Assembly: GCF_016746095.1 (NCBI RefSeq)
Contig: NZ_JAERTY010000001.1
Span: 620,001 to 684,000, forward strand
DNA length: 64,000 nt
Reading direction: 5' to 3'
Source of the DNA: Sphingobacterium faecale
GTDB taxonomy: Bacteria; Bacteroidota; Bacteroidia; Sphingobacteriales; Sphingobacteriaceae
Shown here: positions 1 to 8,315 of the stretch, piece after piece
How the letters are laid out: each line of letters starts with the position of its first letter
Numbering within the stretch: position 1 is the first letter of the stretch
Position numbers and translations under genes: made by a program
Notes under the pieces: model-generated
Database searches by the model: none
Seen by the model: the letters and a program-made list of their open reading frames with translations, nothing else
What the model was told of the DNA's origin: nothing

Positions 1-1
1 T

Positions 2-328
2 CGTAAACAAGCCATTCTGATAGCAGATATGTTGACGGAGAGCAATTCTAAGAAAGAATTAAACGTCCAAATAAACACGATAGATGGCTTTCAGGGACAA
101 GAAAAAGATATTATATATATCAGCCTTGTACGTAGCAATACAGCAGGCAATATCGGTTTCCTATCAGATGTACGACGTATGAATGTCGCGATGACTAGGG
201 CTCGAAAGAAACTTATTGTTATAGGAGACAGCAGTACAATAGGGCAATATGATTTTTATAGGGAGTTTTTTCAATATGTAGAGTCAATAGAAGGTTATCA
301 TAGCGTATGGGAATGGAGCCCGATATAG
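2..328 (+). CDS. C-terminal end of a superfamily 1 DNA/RNA helicase (5' truncated by window)
   Basis: The reading frame is open from the first bases of the window, so only the last ~108 residues are present. They match the RecA-like domain 2 of UPF1/Dna2-type SF1 helicases (AAA_12). The segment IDGFQGQEKDIIYISLVRS is helicase motif V, and RRMNVAMTRARKKLIVIGD is motif VI with its conserved R-x-NVAxTRA pattern. These motifs couple ATP hydrolysis to translocation on nucleic acid. The N-terminal Walker A/B motifs lie outside the window, so neither full architecture nor any fused nuclease can be judged. It ends 10 bases from the stop of the convergent histidine kinase gene. The family call is firm; the biological role is unknown. 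Confidence 0.85.
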   Translation, partial: RKQAILIADMLTESNSKKELNVQINTIDGFQGQEKDIIYISLVRSNTAGNIGFLSDVRRMNVAMTRARKKLIVIGDSSTIGQYDFYREFFQYVESIEGYHSVWEWSPI

Positions 329-338
329 ATTCAATTCT

Positions 339-1727
339 TTATTGTACCTCCAGAGATTTTCCCTCTTTTTCTGGCATAGTTGTTTTCACTTTCGGTCGGG
401 AAAAACTAGGTTGTTCGGTCGATGTTTTATTGGAATGATTGTCGACCCAAGGTAACCCTACCGTAAAAATAGACCCCTCGTTAGGAGTACTATCAATATT
501 GACGACTCCATGGTTCCGTTCAATAAGATCTTTGCAGAGAATTAGACCTAACCCTGTCCCTGGTTCATCCACAGTACCTAATGATTTGCTTTGGACTACA
601 TTAAATAATAGGGCGGATGTAGAAGGATTAATACCTATTCCCTGGTCTTTGATATGGATATAAGTAAGTTTCTTGTCCTGCGAAGAGAAGATGTCGATTT
701 CCCCTGTTACGTAACTGAATTTTATTGCGTTACTTATAAAATTACGAAGAATAATTATTAAGTGATCCCTGTTGACGAGGACTTGGTCTTTATCTTTTAT
801 ATATACGGTGATCTTCAGTTGTTTGACTATAATCTGTTCTTCAAAAGCCGCAAGTATTTCTTTGATAACAGGTTGTATGAGCACAGGTGACGGGGCTGCA
901 GCAATCCCACGCAGACTATTGCTACCCCATTGCAATAGGTCATCCAATACTTGGTTCTGTTGAACTATACGTAAGTGAAGTTGTCTGATAAAATCAGCAG
1001 ACACACTATTATCCAGAACTTGTTGTTCAAGTGCAAGGACCATTGTTTCTAGTGTTGCAAACGGGCTTTTGATGTCATGTGCAATGATGGAGAATATTTT
1101 TTCTTTGTCCTTGTTGATGGCTTGTAGTTTTTGTCTTTGATCCTCAATTTTTCGCATGTTACTGTAAATAATTTTGAGAAAAAAATTGACCGAAACAACA
1201 ATAAAGATAAGCGAACAGATGATGTTGTATAGAACCCTAAATATCGGCACCGGTTGCTCAAAAGAGTTTATATCTGGATATATATAGATCATTACCATTG
1301 CCAAAGTGACTGCCGAAGCAAACAGGATGTGGATACGTCGATCGTCATACAACAGGGTGGAAGAAATCAGTATGCACAGTAAAAAATACTCTGCCCCATT
1401 TTGATAAAGTATAGCACCTGCAAAAAAGAAAATAAAGTTACTCCCCAACAACATCAGCTTGGCATAGTTGGGTCTGCGATAGTATTGAAAAAACAGCACT
1501 GCAATGTCACATAAACCGTTTGACAGATTTATCAGGGCTAGGATAGGACGATGTTCGATAAAGTTGGTTATAGAAAAATATATAGCAGGTAAGATACACA
1601 GCAATGCTATGAGGTTTACCATATGCACCCTCTTAAAATCCATATAAGACATAGACGCGTCCGTGCCGATATGCGTTAACATATTCCAGTAATTTTGGAT
1701 GCGTTTCATAAGCTTATAGTTCAGCAC
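339..1727 (-). CDS. Membrane sensor histidine kinase
   Basis: A 462-residue inner-membrane histidine kinase. Residues ~35-185 hold about six hydrophobic segments with no large periplasmic loop, so the sensor is probably membrane-embedded. A linker helix (~190-210) leads to the HisKA dimerisation domain, with the phospho-acceptor His217 in FSIIAHDIKSPF. The HATPase_c domain follows: N box RNFISNAIKF (~328-337), G1 box DQGIGI (~361-366) and G2 box GTGLGL (~390-395). The ~35 residues after the catalytic domain are basic and serine-rich and look disordered. No response regulator gene is adjacent, so this is an orphan kinase. It is convergent with the upstream helicase gene. The signal sensed cannot be read from the sequence. 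Confidence 0.9.
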   Translation of the reverse strand: MLNYKLMKRIQNYWNMLTHIGTDASMSYMDFKRVHMVNLIALLCILPAIYFSITNFIEHRPILALINLSNGLCDIAVLFFQYYRRPNYAKLMLLGSNFIFFFAGAILYQNGAEYFLLCILISSTLLYDDRRIHILFASAVTLAMVMIYIYPDINSFEQPVPIFRVLYNIICSLIFIVVSVNFFLKIIYSNMRKIEDQRQKLQAINKDKEKIFSIIAHDIKSPFATLETMVLALEQQVLDNSVSADFIRQLHLRIVQQNQVLDDLLQWGSNSLRGIAAAPSPVLIQPVIKEILAAFEEQIIVKQLKITVYIKDKDQVLVNRDHLIIILRNFISNAIKFSYVTGEIDIFSSQDKKLTYIHIKDQGIGINPSTSALLFNVVQSKSLGTVDEPGTGLGLILCKDLIERNHGVVNIDSTPNEGSIFTVGLPWVDNHSNKTSTEQPSFSRPKVKTTMPEKEGKSLEVQ

Positions 1728-1931
1728 GTTGGCGTAAGAATTAAAAAAGTGATTATATTTCTATTTTGGATTTTTTTAGTAGATATTCTAGTCAGTTATT
1801 AGATGATAAATATTTAGCTATTACATGATCGAGTGCTATTAATTTTCCTAATTTAGACTATATGTTTGATCAAATATAAGCAGCAAATCGGATATTAGTA
1901 AAGAAAAAAATAATTTTAAAACTGTGGTAAG

Positions 1932-2297
1932 ATGAACAGCTCAGATTTACATGATGAACGGATAGCAAATATGGTATTTGCCTCTGTATATCCACATTAC
2001 TTAACAAAAATAGAACGAAAAGGTAGGACACGTCAAGATTTACAGGAAGTTATCTTTTGGTTGACAGGATTGGACGAAGTGAAAATCGAAGACTTAATCC
2101 AAAAGAAAGCGACTTTCAGGGAATTATTCGATTGTGCAACAATACATCCCAATGCTTCTCTGATCAAAGGGCTTATTTGTGGCTATCGGATCGAAGAAAT
2201 TAGCAATCCCTTGACACAAAAAGTAAGGTATTTGGATAAACTGGTGGATGAGCTGGCAAAAGGTAGGGCACTAGATAAAATATTAAGGACGATGTGA
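1932..2297 (+). CDS. DUF2200 family protein
   Basis: A 121-residue soluble protein that matches DUF2200 over its whole length. Recognisable blocks are MVFASVYPHYLTKIERKGRT near the N-terminus, a central IHPNASLIKGLICGYRIEEI and a C-terminal YLDKLVDELAKGRALDKIL. It has no signal peptide, no membrane segment and no cysteine cluster. DUF2200 proteins are small cytoplasmic proteins of unknown function found in many bacteria; no biochemical role can be assigned. It is a single-gene unit: the upstream neighbour is divergent, and a strong hairpin terminator starts on the base after the stop codon. Confidence 0.85.
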   Translation: MNSSDLHDERIANMVFASVYPHYLTKIERKGRTRQDLQEVIFWLTGLDEVKIEDLIQKKATFRELFDCATIHPNASLIKGLICGYRIEEISNPLTQKVRYLDKLVDELAKGRALDKILRTM

Positions 2298-2329
2298 CCA
2301 ACAAGAGATATGTTCATACCTCTTGTTGG
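2298..2329 (+). terminator. Rho-independent terminator after the DUF2200 gene
   Basis: A perfect 10-bp stem CCAACAAGAG / CTCTTGTTGG with a 12-nt loop begins immediately after the TGA stop and is followed by TGGATTTTTA. It separates the DUF2200 gene from the convergent gene at 2360. Confidence 0.8.
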
Positions 2330-2359
2330 TGGATTTTTATGACCTTATTGCTGAGTGTA

Positions 2360-3420
2360 TTATATGCCTTGGAAAATAAAAGGTTTGGCATTAGCGAATT
2401 GCATAGAGGTCTCTCCGGCATAAATCTGATTTTTATCCAAAGCGAGTTTCTTAATATTAGCTTTTGCGTTAAAATCTAATTTCTTAAAGTCTACCCATAT
2501 TGCATTAGGGCTTAAGGCGTCTTCAAAGTAATACACCAAGTTCTTCTGATCGGATACGGTACGCCATCTTGTTGTTGAAAGATTGGGGAATCCCTCTGTA
2601 GAAATACCATAAGGTACGGAGCATTGTCTGATGACACTAAATGCACCCGCAACAGCTACTCTGGTGTTATCCGTCTGAGGAATCGCATTGATATAGTATG
2701 AAGCGCGGACAAATCTATCTACAGCTTTGTTTGTTCCAGGTAAAAATATATTACCTGGAATAGTTTTCCAGTATTTGTTGATAGCCAGTTGTTCTTCGAA
2801 TATAGGGTCATTGGTCATTACTGTGTACGAAGGATCATGATGGATGACCAATTTTCCGTTGATGTATTCCAAGATGGCATTGTCGCCACTGGCATCAGAA
2901 ATTGATAAGTGCACTGTCGTAAATTTGTCTGTACCGGGAATGAAGTCCGTGACAACTACAAAATCTTCTTTACGGAACTCGTTCACGGCTTCGGCTACCG
3001 TGCTAAAATTGTCTAGTGCATACTGTGCCCACAATGATATGGCTAGCCCTTTTTTTCCTGTTCCATCTTTTTCAAATTTTGGATACTGAGAGCTCACCAG
3101 CCACAGCATGTTAGCGACCAATCCTTTTTCGTTCATGCCGTCAGATACCGCTATATCCCAAGAGCTAGTTACTACACTACCATATTTCGATATCCATTGT
3201 ATGGTGTTGCTACCGGTACTTCCATGACGGGCGATATCTCTCGGGAATAACCATATGTTGGCTGCTATTTCGAGAGAAAAGTCCATGTTACGGGCGGTGA
3301 GGATAGTATTGTTGGGTCCTTTGTAGACCACTCTTGACATGCCTCTGTTTTAGCAAAAGGACTCCATAGTGCTGTGGCTAACGCTACTAGGTAGCCGGTT
3401 TTTTTTCCAATGTTTTTCAT
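2360..3420 (-). pseudogene. Choloylglycine hydrolase / penicillin V acylase family, frameshifted at the catalytic cysteine
   Basis: The long open frame (326 codons from 3340) is a linear-amide C-N hydrolase of the Ntn-hydrolase superfamily (bile salt hydrolase / penicillin V acylase group). It begins SRVVYKGPNNTILTARNMDF, the sequence that normally follows the nucleophilic cysteine. Reading from the ATG at 3418-3420 gives a signal peptide (MKNIGKKTGYLVALATAL...) that ends in TEAC with TGT at 3337-3339. The next expected codon, TCA, starts at 3337, so the two frames share one T: a single missing base. Restoring one T would give a normal secreted precursor ending its signal region in Cys-Ser-Arg. 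As it stands the signal peptide and nucleophile are out of frame with the catalytic domain. The ATG at 3338-3340 arises from the junction itself. Either this is a genuine loss-of-function or phase-variant allele, or it is a sequencing error. The substrate class of an intact enzyme would be N-acyl amides (bile salts, penicillin V, acyl-homoserine lactones). Confidence 0.8.
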
Positions 3421-3526
3421 TTGTCTATTTTTTAATAATCGAGTCTAATAATAGAACTTAGGTAAATTGCAAAAAAATGAGATCGTCTAAAGCTGACACC
3501 GCGCCGGATGCTTACCGCATTTGTAT

Positions 3527-4252
3527 TTATTTCGGTAATGTCTTATCGTGAAGAATTGTAGGATCTATGTGGTGTATTTTTTTAAAGATTGCTTCGTGAA
3601 TTTCGTTTTTTGATAACCAATTCGAATTACCCATGAAGCACTCAATTTCGTGAAAGTTGGGTTGCTCATCCAAGAGGTTGAGGTATTCATTGTATACATT
3701 CCGTTGTAATTCTAATGAATCCTCATGGATATCTTTCTTACCATTTAAATAGGCCCTATCGGCTCCGGTTCTTGAAGAGTTTAAGGAATTTTCGATATGA
3801 CTAAAAGGCACGTTTAAGAAGAGTGAAAGATCTGGTGAGGGAAGTTGATTATGCTTAAATTCAAAATCAATAATCCATTTTTTTAACTCTCTTTTATCAG
3901 TGGTTTCTTTTGTTTTTGCACATTGAAACGCAATGTTAGAATTGACATATCTATCCATAATGATCAGATATCCCTCACTTAGCCACTCATTCAATAAAGC
4001 TTTATGCTCATTCCTGTCTTCTGCAAATAAAAGAGCCACTAATTTAGGATGGACATGTTCTAATGAACCCAGTTCACCTCTTAGATATTCTGCTATCAGC
4101 TTACCATATTCCCCTTGGTTTAGCATGGGGAAATGTATGAACTTGTGTTTTATGTCTAATTCATTCAGTCTTCCAATTAGTAAATCAATTTGGGTTGATT
4201 TGCCCGAGCCATCTAATCCTTCGATAGTAATTATTTTACCTTTCATTGTCAT
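3527..4252 (-). CDS. Thymidylate kinase-like P-loop nucleotide kinase
   Basis: A 241-residue protein of the dTMP kinase family, which phosphorylates dTMP to dTDP. The P-loop GLDGSGKST lies at residues 12-20 and the DRY motif (MDRYVNSN) at about 100-102, followed by a lid-like region rich in Arg/Lys. It is longer than standard bacterial Tmk (~205-215 residues) because of insertions in the second half and a C-terminal extension, so it is probably a second, accessory thymidylate kinase rather than the essential housekeeping copy. The start could also be the ATG two codons later (MKGK). It stands alone between convergent or divergent genes, with AT-rich leader DNA upstream. Confidence 0.75.
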   Translation of the reverse strand: MTMKGKIITIEGLDGSGKSTQIDLLIGRLNELDIKHKFIHFPMLNQGEYGKLIAEYLRGELGSLEHVHPKLVALLFAEDRNEHKALLNEWLSEGYLIIMDRYVNSNIAFQCAKTKETTDKRELKKWIIDFEFKHNQLPSPDLSLFLNVPFSHIENSLNSSRTGADRAYLNGKKDIHEDSLELQRNVYNEYLNLLDEQPNFHEIECFMGNSNWLSKNEIHEAIFKKIHHIDPTILHDKTLPK

Positions 4253-4445
4253 TTAAATCAAAAAAAACTTGAGAACTAATCTATCTGGATATTTAGTCGT
4301 ACAGTTTACAGCAAAACTACCAATATTTTTGAGTTTTTTGAACCCCAAGGCATTTTATCTAATTCTTTTAATCACGATCATTCTCGGTTCTATTTTTGTT
4401 TTTTTATATATTAGTATCATTTTATAACTTTTAGAAATAATAACG

Positions 4446-4919
4446 ATGAGGAATACCCTGTTAGTTTTAATATTACTTTTTGTAATGAAAATTGATAGTT
4501 ATAGTCAGCAGGCTGCAGCTTTGAATAGAGAAGTTATAGAAGCACAGATGCAACTTTATGAACATAAGATAGATGCGAAGATTAAAGAATTGGATTTAAA
4601 AGAAGATAATTTAGAGTTAAGTAAGCAAAATGTTGCTGATATAATAAACTTTCATAAGGAGGGAATGGAAGAGTTTCACCGAACTTTAAACTATCTGCTA
4701 GTACTGATGGGGATTATAGTTTCTGTTGTTATTGCTGCTGCTGGATATTATCTAGAACGTTTCAATAAACGCAAGTCTCTAGAGCTCAAGAAAGATATTG
4801 ACGCTTTACGGCAGTCCATGGAAGAGAGTCTTGAAAAAATTAAAAAGGAATCCGATCGAGAGCTGGATTTAATCCGTGCAGAAGCGAAGCGACAGATGGG
4901 TCATTTTAAAAACGGATAA
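4446..4919 (+). CDS. Small membrane protein with two coiled coils, unknown function
   Basis: A 157-residue protein I do not recognise. Residues 1-20 form a signal peptide or N-terminal anchor ending SYSQQ. Residues ~25-75 are a charged heptad-like helix (EAQMQLYEHKIDAKIKELDL). A clear transmembrane helix spans ~82-101 (LNYLLVLMGIIVSVVIAAAG). Residues ~105-157 form a second, strongly charged coiled coil (Lys/Glu rich) that would lie in the cytoplasm. The layout, a periplasmic coil, one transmembrane helix and a cytoplasmic coil, suggests an oligomeric scaffold or signalling adaptor, but there is no direct evidence. It sits just outside the restriction-modification island. Confidence 0.6.
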   Translation: MRNTLLVLILLFVMKIDSYSQQAAALNREVIEAQMQLYEHKIDAKIKELDLKEDNLELSKQNVADIINFHKEGMEEFHRTLNYLLVLMGIIVSVVIAAAGYYLERFNKRKSLELKKDIDALRQSMEESLEKIKKESDRELDLIRAEAKRQMGHFKNG

Positions 4920-4996
4920 TCGATTCTATTCATTACATTGGGTATATGTTATTTCTTTATGTGCTTAGGTCTTATCTGACTGACTGTTGAACAGTC

Positions 4997-5476
4997 TTAT
5001 TTCCATAACCTTCTTGATTCTATAAATAGTTCTATTTGATTGATTATCAGTTGTGTTTTTTTAAATACGTCTTTTGACCAGAAACGGAATACGGTATACT
5101 CCAAGTCGCGTAGAGCACGGTTTACCTTTTCGTCCTTCTGCATGTTACGCTCGATTTTTGGTATCCAGAATAAGCGGTTTGATTTAATCCGCTCCCTGTT
5201 GATTTTCCAATCAAAGCCGTGCCAGAATTCTCCGTCTACGAAAATGGCTAGTTTATATTTTTTGATTACAATATCAGGGCGACCAGGTAGTGACTTGTCA
5301 TGTAACCTGAAGCGTATATTTTTAGACCAAAGCGCTTTTCGGAGAATCAGCTCCGGTCTGGAGTTTTTCCCCCTGATACGTGACATATTATAGCTCCGCT
5401 GCTTGGAGGTATAAAAGCCCAAGGATTCCTCAAATCGGGGAACTGCTATGTGGTCGATGTCATCATAACTATGCAT
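4997..5476 (-). CDS. vsr: Vsr-type mismatch (very short patch repair) endonuclease
   Basis: A 159-residue Vsr homologue. Vsr nicks DNA 5' of T:G mismatches that arise when 5-methylcytosine deaminates, so it offsets the mutagenic cost of the cytosine methyltransferase encoded 1.4 kb away. The conserved blocks are visible: RSYNMSRIRGKNSRPELILR, GRPDIVIKKYKLAIFVDGEF with the catalytic aspartate, FWHG with the conserved His, and a WIPKIERN...D block. The residues that bind structural zinc in E. coli Vsr are absent: the GCFWHHHHC segment is replaced by GEFWHGFDW, and no downstream Cys is present. The protein therefore belongs to a zinc-free variant of the family. It is divergent from the endonuclease gene with 133 bp between them. 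Confidence 0.85.
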   Translation of the reverse strand: MHSYDDIDHIAVPRFEESLGFYTSKQRSYNMSRIRGKNSRPELILRKALWSKNIRFRLHDKSLPGRPDIVIKKYKLAIFVDGEFWHGFDWKINRERIKSNRLFWIPKIERNMQKDEKVNRALRDLEYTVFRFWSKDVFKKTQLIINQIELFIESRRLWK

Positions 5477-5609
5477 TATCCAAAGTTACGGCTTTCAAAT
5501 TTTATTAAAACAAAGTTAAAGTAGTTATTTGGGATTTAAGGTTTATTTATATATATTGATTTAATGCGTGATTTATTGTATTTTACATTAAATCTATTAA
5601 CAGTAACCA

Positions 5610-6572
5610 ATGGGCTTAAAAGAGAAAATAATAGACCAGTTGAGCATGTTGATTTCAAATAATGTAATTGGTGATATTCAGTATAGAAACAGACTTAACG
5701 GATTTATAGGTGAGCTGGATTTTAAAGAATTTATGGCATTACATAGGCCTCAGCTTTTATATCTTGATGGTGGTATTTTCTTGCCCACGATAAAAGACTC
5801 CTCTTATCTGGATTCTCCGGTGTATTTTACGGTGACCTCTCTTCCTACTGCAGCGTATCTTGAAGTATACAAATGTATTTCAACTATCAATTGTAAAGGG
5901 ATGTTCCTTTTGCAGTGGGATCAGGATGAAATTGAAAACTGGCCATCTATTGATCTTTTAAATAATGGTCAGAAACTGTTGGTACCTCGATTCCTCATCA
6001 GTAGATATGAAAATGATGAGTTTATAGAGGTTCCACTGTCCGATTTTCTTTCTTTATTTAAGATACAAAATTATGTATATACAGATAGAGTTCCCGTTAA
6101 ACTCAAAGCGCATTTTGTGGATCTTTTAAAAAGATTCGATGTAAAGCCTCTGCTCGATTTATATTTGCAACGGGTTGTATTTGATGGACTCATTGGCTTC
6201 AAGTGCGAGCGCGGTATCCCTAGTGATATTGATCAGATTATATTTTCTGATAAGACAGAGCAATACTTCTTTTTAGAAGTAAAGGAGAAAGATCTTTCAA
6301 AGAGAGAGCCTGTTGGATTTGGAATGGATGTCCCCCGGATCATATTTTTTGAAACACTTCAGAAAAAAACAGGAATTGAAACCTTTTATTTTGTCAAACA
6401 AATCAAGGACCAGATATCCCGTCAATTTGTTAATTGGAGGTTTATATCCATTTCAGATTTTAGAACACACTGTAACACGACTGTTGTGGAAGGGGGGACT
6501 GGAATGAGGTCTGTAAATTCTAATAATCCAACATTAATTTGCCCAGAAAAGCACTTTGGTGTTTTTAAATAA
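5610..6572 (+). CDS. Probable type II restriction endonuclease (PD-(D/E)XK fold)
   Basis: A 320-residue cytoplasmic protein. No specific named enzyme is recognised, but position and motifs argue for the restriction subunit. It lies between vsr and the controller/methyltransferase pair. Its C-terminal half contains a PD-(D/E)XK-like active site: SDIDQIIF with Asp206/Asp208, then a strand FFLEVKEKD with Glu223-x-Lys225. That spacing and the hydrophobic strands are typical of Mg2+-dependent restriction nucleases. The N-terminal half (RNRLNGFIGELDFKEF and following) could carry recognition or dimerisation functions. Specificity should equal that of the linked methyltransferase. The role is inferred from context plus the motif, not from overall similarity. 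Confidence 0.7.
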   Translation: MGLKEKIIDQLSMLISNNVIGDIQYRNRLNGFIGELDFKEFMALHRPQLLYLDGGIFLPTIKDSSYLDSPVYFTVTSLPTAAYLEVYKCISTINCKGMFLLQWDQDEIENWPSIDLLNNGQKLLVPRFLISRYENDEFIEVPLSDFLSLFKIQNYVYTDRVPVKLKAHFVDLLKRFDVKPLLDLYLQRVVFDGLIGFKCERGIPSDIDQIIFSDKTEQYFFLEVKEKDLSKREPVGFGMDVPRIIFFETLQKKTGIETFYFVKQIKDQISRQFVNWRFISISDFRTHCNTTVVEGGTGMRSVNSNNPTLICPEKHFGVFK

Positions 6573-6608
6573 TCGCTTTCCCGATGAGAATAAAAGTTCA
6601 CTTATATC

Positions 6609-6626
6609 CGATTGACTTATAAATCG
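6609..6626. promoter_or_regulatory. Candidate controller-protein operator upstream of the HTH gene
   Basis: An inverted repeat CGATT-N8-AATCG lies about 20 bp before the start of the small HTH gene and 37-54 bp after the endonuclease stop. Controller (C) proteins of type II systems bind short inverted repeats at this position to autoregulate themselves. The pairing is short, so this is only a candidate. Confidence 0.3.
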
Positions 6627-6645
6627 ATTTTGGCGACTTTGCAGC

Positions 6646-6849
6646 ATGGATATCAAAATAAAAGTAGGTTTGAAGATTAAAGAGTTAAGAAAATCTTTGG
6701 GCTTAACTCAAGAAGCTCTGGCCTTTAAAGCTAATATGGACAAAACTTATGTCAATGAGGTTGAAAATGGTAAGAGAAATATTTCTATCGTTAATCTTGA
6801 AAAGCTTATTATTGCGTTGGAATCAAGTTTTGAGTCTTTTTTTTTGTGA
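6646..6849 (+). CDS. XRE-family controller protein of the restriction-modification system
   Basis: A 67-residue protein that is almost entirely a single Cro/CI-type helix-turn-helix. KIKELRKSLGLTQEALAFKA gives helices 1-2, DKTYVNEVENGKRN contains the recognition helix, and NLEKLIIALESSFESFF completes the five-helix domain. This size and domain are typical of C proteins, which time expression so that methylation protects the genome before the nuclease accumulates. It lies 73 bp after the endonuclease and 45 bp before the methyltransferase on the same strand. It could also be a generic small XRE regulator, but its position makes the controller role likely. Confidence 0.8.
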   Translation: MDIKIKVGLKIKELRKSLGLTQEALAFKANMDKTYVNEVENGKRNISIVNLEKLIIALESSFESFFL

Positions 6850-6894
6850 AAAGTCAAAGTTTGAATAACAGATAATACAGAGTCTAATTTTATT

Positions 6895-8082
6895 ATGATA
6901 AAAGGGTATAGCGTGGAAGAAAAAGCGAAAAGAAAAAACTCTAAAAAGTCTGAGGGTATAGAAAAGTATGCCGATTCAGATTTTAATTTTATAGATCTCT
7001 TTGCTGGTATTGGCGGATTTCATATAGCCATGCACAGTGTGGGAGGAAAATGTGTTTTTGCCTCTGAAATCGATAAGTTTGCAAGGATCACATACGAACA
7101 CAATTATAGGAGGTGGTCACCAGAATTGTTTGAATCAGGTAATTTTAATAAAGATATTACAGATCTAGATTTAGATTACAATGTCATTCCATCTTTTGAC
7201 GTTCTCTGTGCTGGATTTCCTTGTCAACCATTTTCCCATGCTGGGCTAAAAAAGGGATTCGGAGATACCAGAGGCACATTGTTTTTTAATATAGAAGAGA
7301 TTGTCCGTACCAAAATAGAGGCTGCAAATAAGCAGGGAAATAATAACTTAATTCCAAAAGTCCTCTTTTTGGAGAATGTAAAGGGGTTAAAGAACCATGA
7401 TAAAGGAAGAACATTCCAGACGATAAAACATAGTTTGGAAGAATTGGGCTATGAAGTCCGTGCGGAAGTGCTCAATAGTAGAAATTTTGGTGTACCACAG
7501 AATAGAGAGCGGATATTTATCATCGCATGGTATAAAGGACTTGTTGCAGCGGATGATTTCAAATTTCCTTGGGGTTTGGATCTTGAAGGTAAGCCGATTT
7601 TTGATCGTAATCTGAGAGATCTCGAAAGTATGCATACGAACTTGGGACAGATTTTATTAGAAGAAAAAGAACTTGCTGCATTAGAATCCCAAGCAGGTCG
7701 GACCTATACAATTTCGGACAAATTGTGGAATGGGCATCAGCGGCGTAAAAAGGAACATGGTGAGAAGGGTAACGGTTTCGGATATTCTCTATTTCGGGAT
7801 GATTCTCCCTATACAAGTACTATTTCTGCACGTTACTACAAAGATGGTTCTGAGATTCTGATAGATCAGAGTATGTTGGGCAAGAGACCCAGAAAACTGC
7901 ATCCCATTGAAGCAGCCCGTTTACAAGGATATCCAATAGATGAAAAGAATAACGATGAGCGCTTCGAAATTCCCGTTTCTGATGCTCAGGCTTATAAGCA
8001 GTTCGGTAATTCAGTTTCTGTACCAGTCATCAAGACACTGGCTCAAGAAATTATTAAACAATTATTGAAGAGTCTTTCCTAA
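6895..8082 (+). CDS. DNA (cytosine-5) methyltransferase of the type II system
   Basis: A 395-residue C5-cytosine methyltransferase. All main motifs are present in canonical order: motif I DLFAGIGGF (~34-42, AdoMet binding), motif IV GFPCQPFS with nucleophile Cys110, motif VI ENV (~160-162), motif VIII PQNRERIFII (~201-210), and motifs IX/X RKLHPIEAARLQGYP and QFGNSVSVPV near the end. The target-recognition region (~211-330) includes HGEKGNGFGYSLF and SARYYKDGSEILID. These resemble, from memory, the recognition segments of Dcm, M.EcoRII and M.HpaII-type enzymes, which modify CC(N)GG-like sites; the exact target here is inferred and untested. The ~30 residues before motif I are lysine-rich. Linked Vsr fits a 5mC-producing enzyme. 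Confidence 0.95.
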   Translation: MIKGYSVEEKAKRKNSKKSEGIEKYADSDFNFIDLFAGIGGFHIAMHSVGGKCVFASEIDKFARITYEHNYRRWSPELFESGNFNKDITDLDLDYNVIPSFDVLCAGFPCQPFSHAGLKKGFGDTRGTLFFNIEEIVRTKIEAANKQGNNNLIPKVLFLENVKGLKNHDKGRTFQTIKHSLEELGYEVRAEVLNSRNFGVPQNRERIFIIAWYKGLVAADDFKFPWGLDLEGKPIFDRNLRDLESMHTNLGQILLEEKELAALESQAGRTYTISDKLWNGHQRRKKEHGEKGNGFGYSLFRDDSPYTSTISARYYKDGSEILIDQSMLGKRPRKLHPIEAARLQGYPIDEKNNDERFEIPVSDAQAYKQFGNSVSVPVIKTLAQEIIKQLLKSLS

Positions 8083-8315
8083 TATTTTTTATCGTATGTT
8101 CGGAATAGGTGATTTAAAAAAGATAGGTGGTTTGTTGAGAGTAGCATAGCAAAAAATACAACGTGTTTTGCAGTTTGGGGAACGTATATTTTAAAGTTAT
8201 ATTTCCTCTATATCTATAAGTAAGTTTCTCAATGGCTGAGGAGAGATCAATAAACTGCTTCTATATGCGACGCAATTATATTGCATGTAAAAGGCAATTT
8301 ATCTAAGTTTGTAAT

